This document shows positions 39,998-48,552 of a DNA stretch of 57,950 bases, piece by piece. The first letter of the stretch is position 1. Every line of letters starts with the position of its first letter. A program made the translations under genes and the position numbers. The notes under the pieces were generated by a model. It saw only the letters and a program-made list of their open reading frames with translations, made no database searches and had not been told where the DNA came from. Origin of the DNA: a virus; IMG/VR virus record IMGVR_UViG_3300042879_003295, positions 1 through 57,950 of that record, one strand, 5' to 3'.

Positions 39998-40363
39998 TTA
40001 TTTTGGTCCTATGGTGGTGTAATCGTAGGTGCCATTCACCTGGATAACAAAGTAACCATCATTATCAATAAAATAATTCAAATTTCTTCGGTCAAATCTT
40101 ATCTGTTGGTATTTATCTTGCGGATGATTTGTTAAAGTTTTTTCTTCAGTAGTCTCTTCAACATAATCCTGATAATCAGAAACTTCTATAACTTGAGACC
40201 CATCTTTTCTATAATTAATATCTATAGAAGTTTCAGTTGTAGACGCTGCGCTTACTTTTGTAAGCCATAGCATATCGTCCTCATCTCTTCTCAAAGCATA
40301 AACATAATAACCATTGGAATCGGAAAAAGAATTGGAGTTGGCTCCACTGAGTGTTAATGCCAT
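39998..40363 (-). CDS. small virion-associated hypothetical protein (121 aa)
   Basis: Start MALTLSGANSNSFSDSNGYY at ATG 40363, sharing a base with the upstream stop (TAATG). Middle: TETSIDINYRKDGSQVIEVS; end QIRFDRRNLNYFIDNDGYFV then IQVNG. Beta-rich, acidic. Lies between two fibre genes, so a connector or fibre base is plausible. Not recognised. Confidence 0.65.
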   Translation of the reverse strand: MALTLSGANSNSFSDSNGYYVYALRRDEDDMLWLTKVSAASTTETSIDINYRKDGSQVIEVSDYQDYVEETTEEKTLTNHPQDKYQQIRFDRRNLNYFIDNDGYFVIQVNGTYDYTTIGPK

Positions 40364-40869
40364 TATTGTAATAAGCTCCAAACAGTACCAGTCCATAAAA
40401 ATGAAATACGACCCCCAGCAACATCTAAGAGCATGGGTTCATTTTCCAAATTACCAATTTGATCCTGAATTTGAGCAATCCCTAAAGTATTAATTTGTAC
40501 GGGATTAGTTGACCAGCATAACAGTGGATCAGCTACTTCAACGCTATCACCAACAGCTAAAGAACTTGTTGGTAAATTTAGTTGTATAGTACCACCTCTC
40601 GTGTCTACCAAATACCTTTTTTGTACTGCTAGTCCGATGCTTACTCCATCAGCAGAAAGTTCTGATGAAGACAGAGATGATTGATCTAGATAAGTCCACT
40701 GAGCTGTCAGTCCTGTAGGTGCTTGTGCAATAACTTTAATATTGGCACCATCACGAATATAAATTCGCTGATCAGGGATATTTACGGCTATTTCACCATC
40801 GGCAAGTTGAGAAATTGTGGGAACAATACCCAAATTTCGACTTCTTTTTGGTTTAATAATCGTCGCCAT
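40363..40869 (-). CDS. fibre-like structural protein (168 aa)
   Basis: PTISQLADGEIAVNIPDQRI followed by YIRDG (about 17-41) is the frequent N-terminal motif of phage tail fibre and head-fibre proteins (LxxGE.AVN..D..IYI.DG). The remainder includes TRGGTIQLNLPTSSLAVGDS, a beta pattern shared with the C-terminus of the 1366-residue fibre (VTLTLPASPNIGDT). Late box TATAAATA is 25 bp upstream. First gene of the fibre operon 40869-32738. Confidence 0.7.
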   Translation of the reverse strand: MATIIKPKRSRNLGIVPTISQLADGEIAVNIPDQRIYIRDGANIKVIAQAPTGLTAQWTYLDQSSLSSSELSADGVSIGLAVQKRYLVDTRGGTIQLNLPTSSLAVGDSVEVADPLLCWSTNPVQINTLGIAQIQDQIGNLENEPMLLDVAGGRISFLWTGTVWSLLQ

Positions 40870-40894
40870 TAATTCAGGATAAAAAGATTTTAAT

Positions 40895-40902
40895 TATTTA
40901 TA
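40895..40902 (-). promoter_or_regulatory. late promoter TATAAATA of the fibre operon
   Basis: Minus-strand exact T4 late box, 25 bp before ATG 40869. Confidence 0.7.
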
Positions 40903-40916
40903 TCCTTATAAAATCA

Positions 40917-41531
40917 CTAATGGAGAAATAGATTAAAGCTCAACGTTCTCCTCTCTTTTTTATTAATATGTTTACCAACCCAATGCATTAAATTACTTGG
41001 AAACAAAAATGTTTTACCAATTTCTTGATATGGTCTATAATGTTCATTATCCCAAAAAAACTCAAGATTAGTTTTTTCCATTTCTGTGGCATCATCAGGA
41101 AGATCTAAAATAATAATTCCAGATACATTTCCTCTGTGATCATGTGGTGGAGTATAATCTAATTGTTCATAACGATTAATCCACACGTCCAAAAGTTCTT
41201 CGGAAAAAGTTGACTTTGGCAAAATTATTTGCTTATCATATACACCACTTTGTCGGTTATAAGCCTGACAAATTTGCAAAAGAAAAAAAGATAATCCCGT
41301 TTCAAAAGAAGATTTTGGAGTTAAATAAATCACCTCAAAATCTCTAGAAAGTAAATTAGGAAAATCTTTATTATCAGTAAATTTTGACGAGCATATTTTC
41401 TTTTGCTCTTCATTCATTTCATCAACATAAAGATTTAACTTTGTAATAATATCTTCTGGACATTGGCATTCTAAAATCATAGGTCCAAAAGGTTTACAAA
41501 ATCCTATATTATATTCATTCTCCATGTTCAT
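40917..41531 (-). CDS. 2OG oxygenase-like protein (204 aa)
   Basis: Metal motif DYTPPHDHRGNVSGIIILDL (H-x-H, about 132-134), then GKTFLFPSNLMHWVGKHINK with distal His and RRTLSFNLFL with the Arg. These match the phage 2OG/Fe(II) oxygenase-like family. MENEY two codons in is an alternative start. Overlaps the prolyl-hydroxylase-like gene by 17 bases. Substrate unknown; fibre hydroxylation is an idea from context. Confidence 0.65.
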   Translation of the reverse strand: MNMENEYNIGFCKPFGPMILECQCPEDIITKLNLYVDEMNEEQKKICSSKFTDNKDFPNLLSRDFEVIYLTPKSSFETGLSFFLLQICQAYNRQSGVYDKQIILPKSTFSEELLDVWINRYEQLDYTPPHDHRGNVSGIIILDLPDDATEMEKTNLEFFWDNEHYRPYQEIGKTFLFPSNLMHWVGKHINKKERRTLSFNLFLH

Positions 41532-42129
41532 TTAAGATATCAGTGTAATTTATAAAGCAGGTCATGATATACTTATCCCCAGAAACAGGAACTGTTCCCT
41601 CGTGCTCAAAAAGATAATTGCAGGGAAACATAACAACCTTTCCCTTTTCTGGTTTTATATAAACTTCAAGTTGTCCAAAATTTGTTCCACCACCCTCATC
41701 AACATCATTTAAGTATCCTATAAATCCAAAGACCCTGTGAACATTTGCTCCTGCAGTTTGATCACAATGTTTTTTAAAATAACCATCTCCTTTATGATAT
41801 ACCCTTACTGAGTAATCCCTAGCGGACATTGGTTGTGCAATTGGAGTTGGGTGAAGTTTGGAATATTCATCATAAACATTAAATATAATTTTTGTCATCA
41901 AGTCAGATATTGGATCATCTTTATCTGGATATGCCTGCATTGTCTTCTTTTTATCCAAAACAATGTTGTTGGCAAAATCTTTACCGCTCGCATGACCACC
42001 ATACACTTGTCCCTGTTGATGCAAATCTTCATTACAGTGAAACCATTTAATTAGCATATCACAATACTCATCAGGAATAATTTTTGGGAATTCCTGAATG
42101 AGTTCGCTAAGTTTAGTGTTATTGTTCAT
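41515..42129 (-). CDS. prolyl 4-hydroxylase-like 2OG dioxygenase (204 aa)
   Basis: Start MNNNTKLSELIQEF at ATG 42129. Typical P4H core: YFKKHCDQTAG (HxD), RVFGFIGYLNDVDEGGGTNF, GKVVMFPCNYLFEHEGTVPV with the distal His, and SGDKYIMTCFINY with the 2OG-binding Lys. Full length for phage P4Hs. Iron and 2-oxoglutarate dependent hydroxylation of a protein side chain is expected. Overlaps the Zn-binding small gene by 11 bases. Confidence 0.85.
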   Translation of the reverse strand: MNNNTKLSELIQEFPKIIPDEYCDMLIKWFHCNEDLHQQGQVYGGHASGKDFANNIVLDKKKTMQAYPDKDDPISDLMTKIIFNVYDEYSKLHPTPIAQPMSARDYSVRVYHKGDGYFKKHCDQTAGANVHRVFGFIGYLNDVDEGGGTNFGQLEVYIKPEKGKVVMFPCNYLFEHEGTVPVSGDKYIMTCFINYTDILNEHGE

Positions 42130-42310
42130 TTTTCTTTTTACAAGCGTCTCTTGCCCAAGCACGACTTAGACTATTTACATTAGAACAAGACTTTCCAGAT
42201 TCCCCACAGTAAGGACATTTTGCATCTGGGGGATCTTTTAAGTATCCTTCAGGTGTGTACATCCTTTTCTTTTTGTTATTCTCTGCTTGTTTATATTTAC
42301 GATGGTTCAT
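42119..42310 (-). CDS. small basic CxxC protein (63 aa)
   Basis: MNHRKYKQAENNKKKRMYTP, then DAKCPYCGESGKSCSNVN with CPYC and a third Cys, and a fourth near the end (DACKKK). This may be a small zinc-binding fold. Basic N-terminus suggests nucleic-acid contact. Coupled by overlap on both sides. Function unknown. Confidence 0.65.
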   Translation of the reverse strand: MNHRKYKQAENNKKKRMYTPEGYLKDPPDAKCPYCGESGKSCSNVNSLSRAWARDACKKKNEQ

Positions 42311-42558
42311 ACAACCACTGGATCTCCTTGACCTTGTGAAAGGTATGAGTCTTGTGCAGCGGGTAGTCCAATCTGTCCTGGTAGTTGCTTATCAGTTGTA
42401 GAAGTCACATCGATAATCTGATCTAGAATAAAACGATAGCGACTATAAGAACGATTATTTGGGTCTAATCCAACCATCATTAATGCGTCATTAATATCGC
42501 CACAATGTGCGATGACTCTCCCTGTCCTTGTTTCAGTTACAATCCAGTATTCATTCAT
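42307..42558 (-). CDS. hypothetical protein (83 aa)
   Basis: MNEYWIVTETRTGRVIAHCG then DINDALMMVGLDPNNRSYSR and a Gly/Gln-rich tail. Compact N-terminal alpha/beta fold, not recognised. Four-base overlap with the CxxC gene, eight-base overlap with the gene upstream; expressed from promoter 42824-42852. Confidence 0.65.
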   Translation of the reverse strand: MNEYWIVTETRTGRVIAHCGDINDALMMVGLDPNNRSYSRYRFILDQIIDVTSTTDKQLPGQIGLPAAQDSYLSQGQGDPVVV

Positions 42559-42802
42559 TTTCGGGTGCCTTTGATGATACTACAGGATTGCGACTCACAT
42601 TTTTAATCACAATAAAAGCATCATTTTGATATGTTACGCTTCCAAATGGTTTTGCCCACTTTGGATTTGCATCTGGATGTGTTGCGGTTCCCGTGACTGC
42701 AACTCCACCAATGTTTACTTCCAGTTTGTCATTTCTATCCCATCCAAGTTTTTCAAGAGCAATCGCAAGTTGCCCCAACATTCCACCTGTTGATTCGATC
42801 AT
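42551..42802 (-). CDS. hypothetical protein (83 aa)
   Basis: MIESTGGMLGQLAIALEKLG, then KLEVNIGGVAVTGTATHPDA and FGSVTYQNDAFIVIKNVSRN. Beta-rich, no known motif. First gene after a near-consensus sigma70-type promoter, so it and the next small genes are probably early, while the oxygenases follow in the same direction. Confidence 0.65.
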   Translation of the reverse strand: MIESTGGMLGQLAIALEKLGWDRNDKLEVNIGGVAVTGTATHPDANPKWAKPFGSVTYQNDAFIVIKNVSRNPVVSSKAPENE

Positions 42803-42823
42803 TTTATTTTAAGTCTTTTGATT

Positions 42824-42852
42824 ATTATAAATTATTTTTTAAATGAAGTCAA
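42824..42852 (-). promoter_or_regulatory. sigma70-type promoter
   Basis: Minus-strand TTGACT (42852-42847), 17 bp, TATAAT (42829-42824), 21 bp before ATG 42802. Divergent with 42859. Confidence 0.75.
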
Positions 42853-42858
42853 ATGTGA

Positions 42859-42864
42859 TATAAT
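42859..42864 (+). promoter_or_regulatory. extended -10 for the sulfotransferase gene
   Basis: Plus-strand TGATATAAT with TATAAT at 42859-42864; no good -35. A weaker late-like TTAAATA follows at about 42868. Confidence 0.45.
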
Positions 42865-42887
42865 TAAATTAAATATTAAATTTTAGA

Positions 42888-43502
42888 ATGGCACTCTTTA
42901 CAAAGAACAATAAAAAAATATTTCATATTCACATTCCAAGAGCTGGTGGGAGATATATCAAAGAAGTGCTATTGCAAAATGATTATCAGATTGATCATGA
43001 TGATTATGACCAATCGATTTATGGAATTAGTGTGATGCATTTACACTATCCATTGTATGAAATGCTAGAGGATGTAGCAGCATCTAGACATTTCGCTATA
43101 GTTAGAAATCCATTTACACGATTCGCTTCTGCAGCACATTGCATGATAAAGGAATGGTACTCTGATATGGAAAATGATATTTACTCCACTTTAGAAACTA
43201 AAGAAGGGTTATCACAATTTATAGAGTACCATGCCATTACAAAAAGATATAACGCAAATTGGATGAGATCTCAACATGAGTTTATTTCACCAAAAACAGT
43301 TATCTATAAGTATGAAGATAAATTAGGTAAAGATTTTATTGATTGGTTTAATAAAACTTTTGACGGTGATTTGGAACACAAAGAATATTCATATTACGGA
43401 GACCCAAAAGAATTATTGGAAAATGAAATCAAATCCAATAAAAAAATAGAATCTTTAGTAAAAGACTACTACAAAAAAGATTTTGAGTTTTTTGGATATT
43501 GA
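42888..43502 (+). CDS. sulfotransferase family protein (204 aa)
   Basis: KIFHIHIPRAGGRYIKEVLL has the PAPS 5'-phosphosulfate loop (IP+(A/T)GG), and HFAIVRNPFTRFASAAHCMI the 3'-phosphate site (RNPxxRxxS). The remainder fits the sulfotransferase-2/heparan-type family. It would move sulfate from PAPS to a sugar or other acceptor. A single plus-strand gene between minus-strand operons, so it could be a later gain. Acceptor unknown. Confidence 0.8.
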   Translation: MALFTKNNKKIFHIHIPRAGGRYIKEVLLQNDYQIDHDDYDQSIYGISVMHLHYPLYEMLEDVAASRHFAIVRNPFTRFASAAHCMIKEWYSDMENDIYSTLETKEGLSQFIEYHAITKRYNANWMRSQHEFISPKTVIYKYEDKLGKDFIDWFNKTFDGDLEHKEYSYYGDPKELLENEIKSNKKIESLVKDYYKKDFEFFGY

Positions 43503-43508
43503 TTGATC

Positions 43509-44669
43509 CTATGGATTAAAAATCCATTTAAAAATCTTGTCTAACCAAGTTTCTTTAACTGGATCTGTAGTCACAATTACACTAGAATCAGGTTTTTTAT
43601 ACATGCAATTTGCAGCATCAAGACCCCAATTATAGTAGAAGTCATTACGATCTACAAATCCATTTTCATTCACATCATCAAACATCCATCTCGCAACGTT
43701 GTCGTCAAAGTCTTTCCAGTCATTAAAGAAATCATCTCTTCCCCAAACCATACAATATTCGTTAATGAATGCTCCATTAGGATATTTGGTCTTATAATCA
43801 TCCTCATAATAATTTGCAAATCTAACATTTGATGCTGAGATTGGCTCAATCACATAAAATCTTGAGGGTTGATTCTGATAAAGAAGTTTTACATAATCAT
43901 TAATGTTATCTGCAATCTTATGACCTTCAGCATCAAAAGTAGGTTGATTCATATCTTCATATAAACCTCTTTCATCAACATATCCATTGCATCCCCAATT
44001 ACATTGTTTGCAGGGATTTGTCATTGGATTTTCACCGAACCAGAATCCAATCTTCCACTTCCAATATGGGAAACACTTTCTAAGTGCCTGAGACTTACAT
44101 TCTTTAGTGACTGCTGTAAGAGCAAGATTGTAAGGAGATGATGCATAAACAAAATCAAATGTTCCAAAGTCTGATACTTTGATAGTCTTATCCTTATAAG
44201 TGTAAGTATCATTCAGATGTGCATCTGGATTATCTACAACTGGAGAAATCTTAGTGTCCTTGAGAGTTGTGATAGTTGTAGACATTCTTTCATAAAGACC
44301 TGAAATCGATTCATTCAAATCTGGATAATGATCTAGGTGATCATGAATATCCTGGACAACTGCACTTAGAAACCAAGCAATAATTTCTTTACCTTCCAGC
44401 GTTTCAATCGTACTAATCAGATCAAAAGCACTCCAAAAAAGATTTGAAAGAAAACTTTGTCCAACGTCTTTATCGTCGGATTCCTGAAGTTTAAGATAAA
44501 TGTCAGGAATTGCAGAGTTCATATTGCTCTGTAATTCAGTTAGAAAAAGATTTAATGTTTGAAAATTTACTTTAATTGTTTCACTTGTTGTTTTCATTGG
44601 TCTATAAAGTTGCGGCCACGTATCTCTATATATTTCTGCTAGTTTATACGGTGTTTCTGATGTGATCAC
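43509..44669 (-). CDS. hypothetical protein with an EF-hand-like loop (386 aa)
   Basis: Residues 1-165 are helical (AEIYRDTWPQLYRPMKTTSE, FLSNLFWSAFDLISTIETLE). A Cys-rich spot follows (NPCKQCNWGCNGY). Near residue 340, DDVNENGFVDRNDFYYN matches the 12-residue Ca-binding loop DxNxNGxVDxxD, as in EF-hands and dockerins. Ends LDKIFKWIFNP. I cannot name it. Overlaps the aldolase stop by four bases, and converges on the sulfotransferase gene. Confidence 0.65.
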   Translation of the reverse strand: MITSETPYKLAEIYRDTWPQLYRPMKTTSETIKVNFQTLNLFLTELQSNMNSAIPDIYLKLQESDDKDVGQSFLSNLFWSAFDLISTIETLEGKEIIAWFLSAVVQDIHDHLDHYPDLNESISGLYERMSTTITTLKDTKISPVVDNPDAHLNDTYTYKDKTIKVSDFGTFDFVYASSPYNLALTAVTKECKSQALRKCFPYWKWKIGFWFGENPMTNPCKQCNWGCNGYVDERGLYEDMNQPTFDAEGHKIADNINDYVKLLYQNQPSRFYVIEPISASNVRFANYYEDDYKTKYPNGAFINEYCMVWGRDDFFNDWKDFDDNVARWMFDDVNENGFVDRNDFYYNWGLDAANCMYKKPDSSVIVTTDPVKETWLDKIFKWIFNP

Positions 44670-45331
44670 TTTACAAAATACATATGACGACGATATTGTT
44701 CACCTGGACAATTTTCTAAATGCTCAATTTCTTCATCAGGAAGAAAGTTAACTCCACCAAGAAGTTTTGCACCAATAAAGATTTCCGCAGACTTTTCACA
44801 CATCAATGTGGAAGCGGCACAATCTTTTTGGTAAGGTGATGCGGTGATAATACCATGATTCTCCAATAAAATCAACTTTGGAAAATATCCAAAATACTCA
44901 ACAAACTCTCCAACATATTTCTCTACATTTTGAAGGAGTCTTTGTCCAGGAGGGGCATAGGGAACCAGGCAAGAAATAACACCATTTCTTACAATTTGAT
45001 CTGGAAACCAACGCTGATATGCGAAGTCATTTACTGAAGGTGAGCAAAGTATTTGTGTGGTCTTTGATGGATGTGTATGAGCAATATAATTAATCTCTTG
45101 AAAATTTTTCATTATCCAAGCATGAAACAAAGTCTCAATACTTGGTTTTTTCTGTTCTGGATTGATTTGTTGGGCATCTGTATTAACTAAAACTAAGTCT
45201 TCCTCTGAAAGTGTATGAAGACTTGTACCGCTTGCCTTAATTAAAAAAGTATCTTTATCTACTCTTTCGGATACATTACCTTCACCACAAATCGTATAAT
45301 CTGCAATCGTATGTGCCAGATCTAATAGCAT
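44666..45331 (-). CDS. class II aldolase/adducin family protein (221 aa)
   Basis: GEGNVSERVDKDTFLIKASG (phosphate-binding loop), zinc motif YIAHTHPSKTTQ (HxH), and LILLENHGIITAS (third His region ENHG). This is the family of fuculose- and rhamnulose-phosphate aldolases, ribulose-5-P 4-epimerase and methylthioribulose-1-P dehydratase. The size is usual. A sugar-phosphate role fits the wider context; which reaction cannot be read. Late box 45365-45359 precedes it. Confidence 0.8.
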   Translation of the reverse strand: MLLDLAHTIADYTICGEGNVSERVDKDTFLIKASGTSLHTLSEEDLVLVNTDAQQINPEQKKPSIETLFHAWIMKNFQEINYIAHTHPSKTTQILCSPSVNDFAYQRWFPDQIVRNGVISCLVPYAPPGQRLLQNVEKYVGEFVEYFGYFPKLILLENHGIITASPYQKDCAASTLMCEKSAEIFIGAKLLGGVNFLPDEEIEHLENCPGEQYRRHMYFVK

Positions 45332-45358
45332 AGTTTATAGAATAAAACCTTGAGATTT

Positions 45359-45365
45359 TATTTAT
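45359..45365 (-). promoter_or_regulatory. late box ATAAATA before aldolase
   Basis: Minus-strand TAAAATAAATA, with ATAAATA at 45365-45359, 27 bp before ATG 45331. Confidence 0.5.
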
Positions 45366-45418
45366 TTTAACACATATTGATGATTGTATTAAGTTGTTTG
45401 TGAATCAATACAAAAGTA

Positions 45419-45424
45419 ATTATA
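45419..45424 (-). promoter_or_regulatory. extended -10 directly after the psbD terminator
   Basis: Minus-strand T tract of the terminator continues as TATGGTATAAT (TATAAT 45424-45419, TGG extension). Could start aldolase transcription without readthrough from psbD. Confidence 0.45.
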
Positions 45425-45431
45425 CCATAAA

Positions 45432-45464
45432 AAAGACCCCGAAGGGTCTTTACGTTTCCGTAGA
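45432..45464 (-). terminator. psbD terminator with a second tetraloop hairpin
   Basis: AAAGACCC/GGGTCTTT (45432-45451), loop TTCG on the minus strand, followed by a T tract. Just before it, TACG-GAAA-CGTA (45463-45452) is a second small hairpin with a GNRA loop. They lie 15-48 bases after the psbD stop. Confidence 0.85.
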
Positions 45465-45478
45465 ATATTATGTTTTTA

Positions 45479-46540
45479 TCACAAGGCATTGCCCCTTGGA
45501 AGTACCTCTTCTGGGAACACAAAGTTCTCGTGAGGTTGATCTACTGGTGCCATCCAAGCACGAAGTCCTTCATTGAGTAGAATGTTCTTCGTATAGAATG
45601 TCTCAAACTCAGGATCCTCTGCCGCACGAATCTCCTGACTTACAAAGTCGTAAGCACGAAGGTTAAGAGCAAGGCCAATAATACCAATAGAGGATGTCCA
45701 TAGACCCATAACAGGTACAAATAACATAAAGAAATGAAGCCAACGCTTATTAGAAAAAGCAATGCCAAAGATCTGAGACCAAAAACGATTTGCTGTAACC
45801 ATCGAATAGGTCTCTTCCTCTTGGGTTGGTTCAAATGCTTTAAATGTATTCGACTGTTCACTGTCTTCATAAAGTGTATTCTCTACGGTTGCTCCGTGAA
45901 TCGCACAGAGCAGTGCTCCTCCCAGTATACCAGCAACTCCCATCATGTGGAAGGGGTTCAGCGTCCAGTTGTGGAAGCCCTGCAGGAACAGCAGGAAGCG
46001 GAAGATCGCCGCCACACCGAAGGAAGGGGCGAAGAACCAACTGGATTGTCCCAGTGGGTACATAAGGAATACAGAAACAAAGACTGCAATGGGACCAGAG
46101 AATGCGATTGCATTATAAGGACGGATACCGACCAGACGAGCAATCTCAAACTGACGAAGCATAAACCCTATAAGAGCGAAGGCTCCGTGGAGCGCCACAA
46201 AAGGCCAGAGTCCCCCAAGTTGGACCCAGCGGACGAAATCCCCTTGAGACTCAGGACCCCAAAGTAGAAGAAGAGAATGACCCATAGCGTCAGCAGGAGT
46301 TGACACTGCTGCTGTAAGAAAATTGCAACCCTCAAGGTAAGAAGACGCAATCCCGTGGGTGTACCAACTTGTAGCAAACGTTGTGCCAGTAAGCCAGCCA
46401 CCAAGCGCAAGATAAGCAGTGGGAAAAAGAAGTAGTCCAGACCAACCCACAAAGACAAAGCGATCTCGTTTAAGCCAGTCATCCAGGACATCAAACCATC
46501 CTCTCTGCGAAGTTTGTTGCGAAAGTGTAGATGAAACCAT
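45479..46540 (-). CDS. psbD: photosystem II D2 protein (353 aa)
   Basis: Full-length D2: [20 protein letters not shown] at residues 12-31, [17 protein letters not shown], the transmembrane helices with the chlorophyll/iron His ([14 protein letters not shown]), [20 protein letters not shown], and the end [15 protein letters not shown]. Cyanophages carry psbD with psbA to keep photosystem II repaired during infection. AGGAGG precedes the ATG. Codon use is richer in G+C than the flanks, in keeping with transfer from the host. Confidence 0.98.
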   Translation of the reverse strand: MVSSTLSQQTSQRGWFDVLDDWLKRDRFVFVGWSGLLLFPTAYLALGGWLTGTTFATSWYTHGIASSYLEGCNFLTAAVSTPADAMGHSLLLLWGPESQGDFVRWVQLGGLWPFVALHGAFALIGFMLRQFEIARLVGIRPYNAIAFSGPIAVFVSVFLMYPLGQSSWFFAPSFGVAAIFRFLLFLQGFHNWTLNPFHMMGVAGILGGALLCAIHGATVENTLYEDSEQSNTFKAFEPTQEEETYSMVTANRFWSQIFGIAFSNKRWLHFFMLFVPVMGLWTSSIGIIGLALNLRAYDFVSQEIRAAEDPEFETFYTKNILLNEGLRAWMAPVDQPHENFVFPEEVLPRGNAL

Positions 46541-46561
46541 AGCCTCCTATGTTATTTCTCA

Positions 46562-46595
46562 TATTTATCTTAACATAAGTTAACAAACGGGTCAA
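46562..46595 (-). promoter_or_regulatory. composite sigma70-type/late promoter of psbD
   Basis: Minus-strand TTGACC (46595-46590), 17 bp, TAAGAT (46572-46567) which runs into late box GATAAATA (46569-46562). Same design as psbA. 21 bp before ATG 46540. Confidence 0.65.
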
Positions 46596-46604
46596 TGAGT
46601 GTTT

Positions 46605-47411
46605 CTACTCAAAAAAATTATCAAGCGGGGAAAAAGAAGAAATTCTATTTTGTGCCATATCAATATATTCTTGATGAATTTCTACTCCAAGATATTGACG
46701 TTTAAGATCAACACATGAAATAGCAGTTGTCCCACTTCCCATAAAAGGATCCAAAACAATGTCACCAATGTATGAATAATACTTTACTATCTTATCACTG
46801 AGTTCTTTTGGATAAGGTGCAAGATGTTTAGACGCAGTTTCTGGATTAATCTTCCAAACATTCGAACGCTCATAGTCTTCTTTGACTAGAGACTGCTCAA
46901 GAACATCTCCACCATAAGATCTTACAACTTTATCAATCAAAAAGTTTGCTGGTTTCTGAAAGATAAAGATAGTTTCACTTACAATATTTGGTTTATAAGC
47001 AACTGGTTTACGATGCTGATAAAAACCACCATTACGATTAATAGCAGCACCTTCTGGTTTTACCCAAACAATATCATCAATATACTTCCATCCCATCTTC
47101 TCCATCAAAGAAAAGAAATGAAATGGAATGGCAAGTCTCTTACTTTCATGTGCTCTCGATTCTCTTGCCTCAATTACAGGGGAAAGATTTACGGCACACA
47201 TTCTTCCTGGTTTGGTGACTCTTAGAACCTCAACAAATACATTATCAAGAAATTGCAAATACTCTTCATAAGTTGGCCAAATAGAATATGCCCGAGCATT
47301 ATAATACGGTGGAGAAGTACAAGTAAGGTGAACAGTATCATCACCAATTGTCTTTAGAACTTCTTGACAGTCACCAAGAATAATTTGATTCATCCGTTTT
47401 GCGGTTTGCAT
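46605..47411 (-). CDS. DNA methyltransferase, N4-cytosine/N6-adenine type (268 aa)
   Basis: Catalytic motif LTCTSPPYYNARAYS (SPPY, motif IV) comes first, and the AdoMet motif I DPFMGSGTTAI is near residue 220, so this is a beta-class enzyme. IVWVKPEGAAINRNGG is another family segment. SPPY is common in N4-cytosine enzymes, but N6-adenine cannot be excluded. MNQIILGDC (ATG 47393) is an alternative start, favoured if transcription begins near 47411. No partner nuclease is seen, so it is likely an orphan that protects phage DNA or alters expression. Inserted between psbD and psbA. Confidence 0.85.
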   Translation of the reverse strand: MQTAKRMNQIILGDCQEVLKTIGDDTVHLTCTSPPYYNARAYSIWPTYEEYLQFLDNVFVEVLRVTKPGRMCAVNLSPVIEARESRAHESKRLAIPFHFFSLMEKMGWKYIDDIVWVKPEGAAINRNGGFYQHRKPVAYKPNIVSETIFIFQKPANFLIDKVVRSYGGDVLEQSLVKEDYERSNVWKINPETASKHLAPYPKELSDKIVKYYSYIGDIVLDPFMGSGTTAISCVDLKRQYLGVEIHQEYIDMAQNRISSFSPLDNFFE

Positions 47412-47417
47412 AAGGTC

Positions 47418-47423
47418 ATTATA
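47418..47423 (-). promoter_or_regulatory. extended -10 directly after the psbA terminator
   Basis: Minus-strand TATGCTATAAT (TATAAT 47423-47418), starting one base after the terminator T tract, the same join as after psbD. It would give a very short or absent leader for the methyltransferase. Confidence 0.45.
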
Positions 47424-47432
47424 GCATAAAAA

Positions 47433-47452
47433 AGAGACCCTTTCGGGTCTCT
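47433..47452 (-). terminator. psbA terminator
   Basis: AGAGACCC/GGGTCTCT with a four-base GAAA loop on the minus strand, then TTTTTT. A second AAAAACT/AGTTTTT hairpin (about 47454-47471) lies between it and the psbA stop. Confidence 0.85.
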
Positions 47453-47472
47453 CAAAAACTATTGAGTTTTTA

Positions 47473-48552
47473 TCAACCGATTGCGGGAGCAGTCAGAGCA
47501 ACAGGAGTTGCTTCGGCAGCGGCAAGGTCAAGAGGGAAGTTGTGAGCATTGCGCTCGTGCATCACTTCCATGCCCAGACCAGCGCGGTTCAGAACATCAG
47601 CCCAAGTATTGAGCACATGACCCTGATTATCCATAATGGACTGGTTGAAGTTGAAACCGTTGAGGTTAAATGCCATCGTGGAAACACCAAGAGCGGTGAA
47701 CCAGATGCCTACAACGGGCCAAGCGGCAAGGAAGAAGTGCAGCGAACGGGAGTTATTAAAGGAAGCATATTGGAAAATAAGGCGTCCAAAATAACCGTGA
47801 GCAGCAACGATGTTATAAGTCTCTTCTTCTTGACCGAACTTGTAACCATAGTTCTGGGACTCATTCTCGGTGGTCTCACGAACCAGCGAGGAAGTAACCA
47901 GAGAACCGTGCATAGCACTGAACAGAGAACCACCAAACACACCAGCAACACCAAGCATATGGAAGGGGTGCATCAGGATGTTGTGCTCTGCCTGGAACAC
48001 AAGCATGTAGTTAAAAGTACCAGAGATACCAAGAGGCATCGCATCAGAGAAAGAACCTTGACCGAAAGGATAGACCAGGAACACTGCACTCGCAGCAGCG
48101 ACAGGTGCGCTGTAAGCAACACAGATCCAAGGACGCATACCCAGACGATAGGAGAGTTCCCACTCACGACCCATGTAGGCGTAGATACCAATCAGGAAGT
48201 GGAACACAACCAGTTGGAAAGGGCCACCGTTGTAGAGCCACTCATCTAGGGAAGCAGCTTCCCAGATGGGGTAAAAGTGCAGTCCAATTGCGTTGGACGA
48301 AGGAACTACAGCACCAGAGATGATGTTGTTTCCGTACATGAGTGAACCAGCAACGGGTTCACGGATACCATCAATGTCCACAGGAGGAGCACCGATGAAT
48401 GCGATGATGAAACAAGTCGTAGCAGCAAGCAGGGTAGGAATCATCAGGACTCCGAACCAACCGACATAAAGACGATTATCGGTTGAAGTAACCCAGTTGC
48501 AGAACTGTTCCCAAGTATTCGATTGTTGTTGACGTGAAATTGTAGCAGTCAT
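47473..48552 (-). CDS. psbA: photosystem II D1 protein (359 aa)
   Basis: Complete D1: [40 protein letters not shown], the iron/quinone region [20 protein letters not shown], and a C-terminal extension after the DLA processing site ([15 protein letters not shown]). Position 130 (GREWELSYR) is Glu, the high-light D1:2 form. No intron. It replaces photodamaged host D1 during infection. Long 5' leader of about 165 bases with hairpins, promoter at 48718-48751, own terminator. G+C is clearly above its neighbours. Confidence 0.98.
   Translation of the reverse strand: MTATISRQQQSNTWEQFCNWVTSTDNRLYVGWFGVLMIPTLLAATTCFIIAFIGAPPVDIDGIREPVAGSLMYGNNIISGAVVPSSNAIGLHFYPIWEAASLDEWLYNGGPFQLVVFHFLIGIYAYMGREWELSYRLGMRPWICVAYSAPVAAASAVFLVYPFGQGSFSDAMPLGISGTFNYMLVFQAEHNILMHPFHMLGVAGVFGGSLFSAMHGSLVTSSLVRETTENESQNYGYKFGQEEETYNIVAAHGYFGRLIFQYASFNNSRSLHFFLAAWPVVGIWFTALGVSTMAFNLNGFNFNQSIMDNQGHVLNTWADVLNRAGLGMEVMHERNAHNFPLDLAAAEATPVALTAPAIG

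Noticed and set aside
47542-48249. Plus-strand frame of 235 codons opposite psbA
   Set aside because: Antisense to psbA with no recognisable domain. Antisense RNA to psbA is known in some cyanophages, but I see no promoter here to support one.
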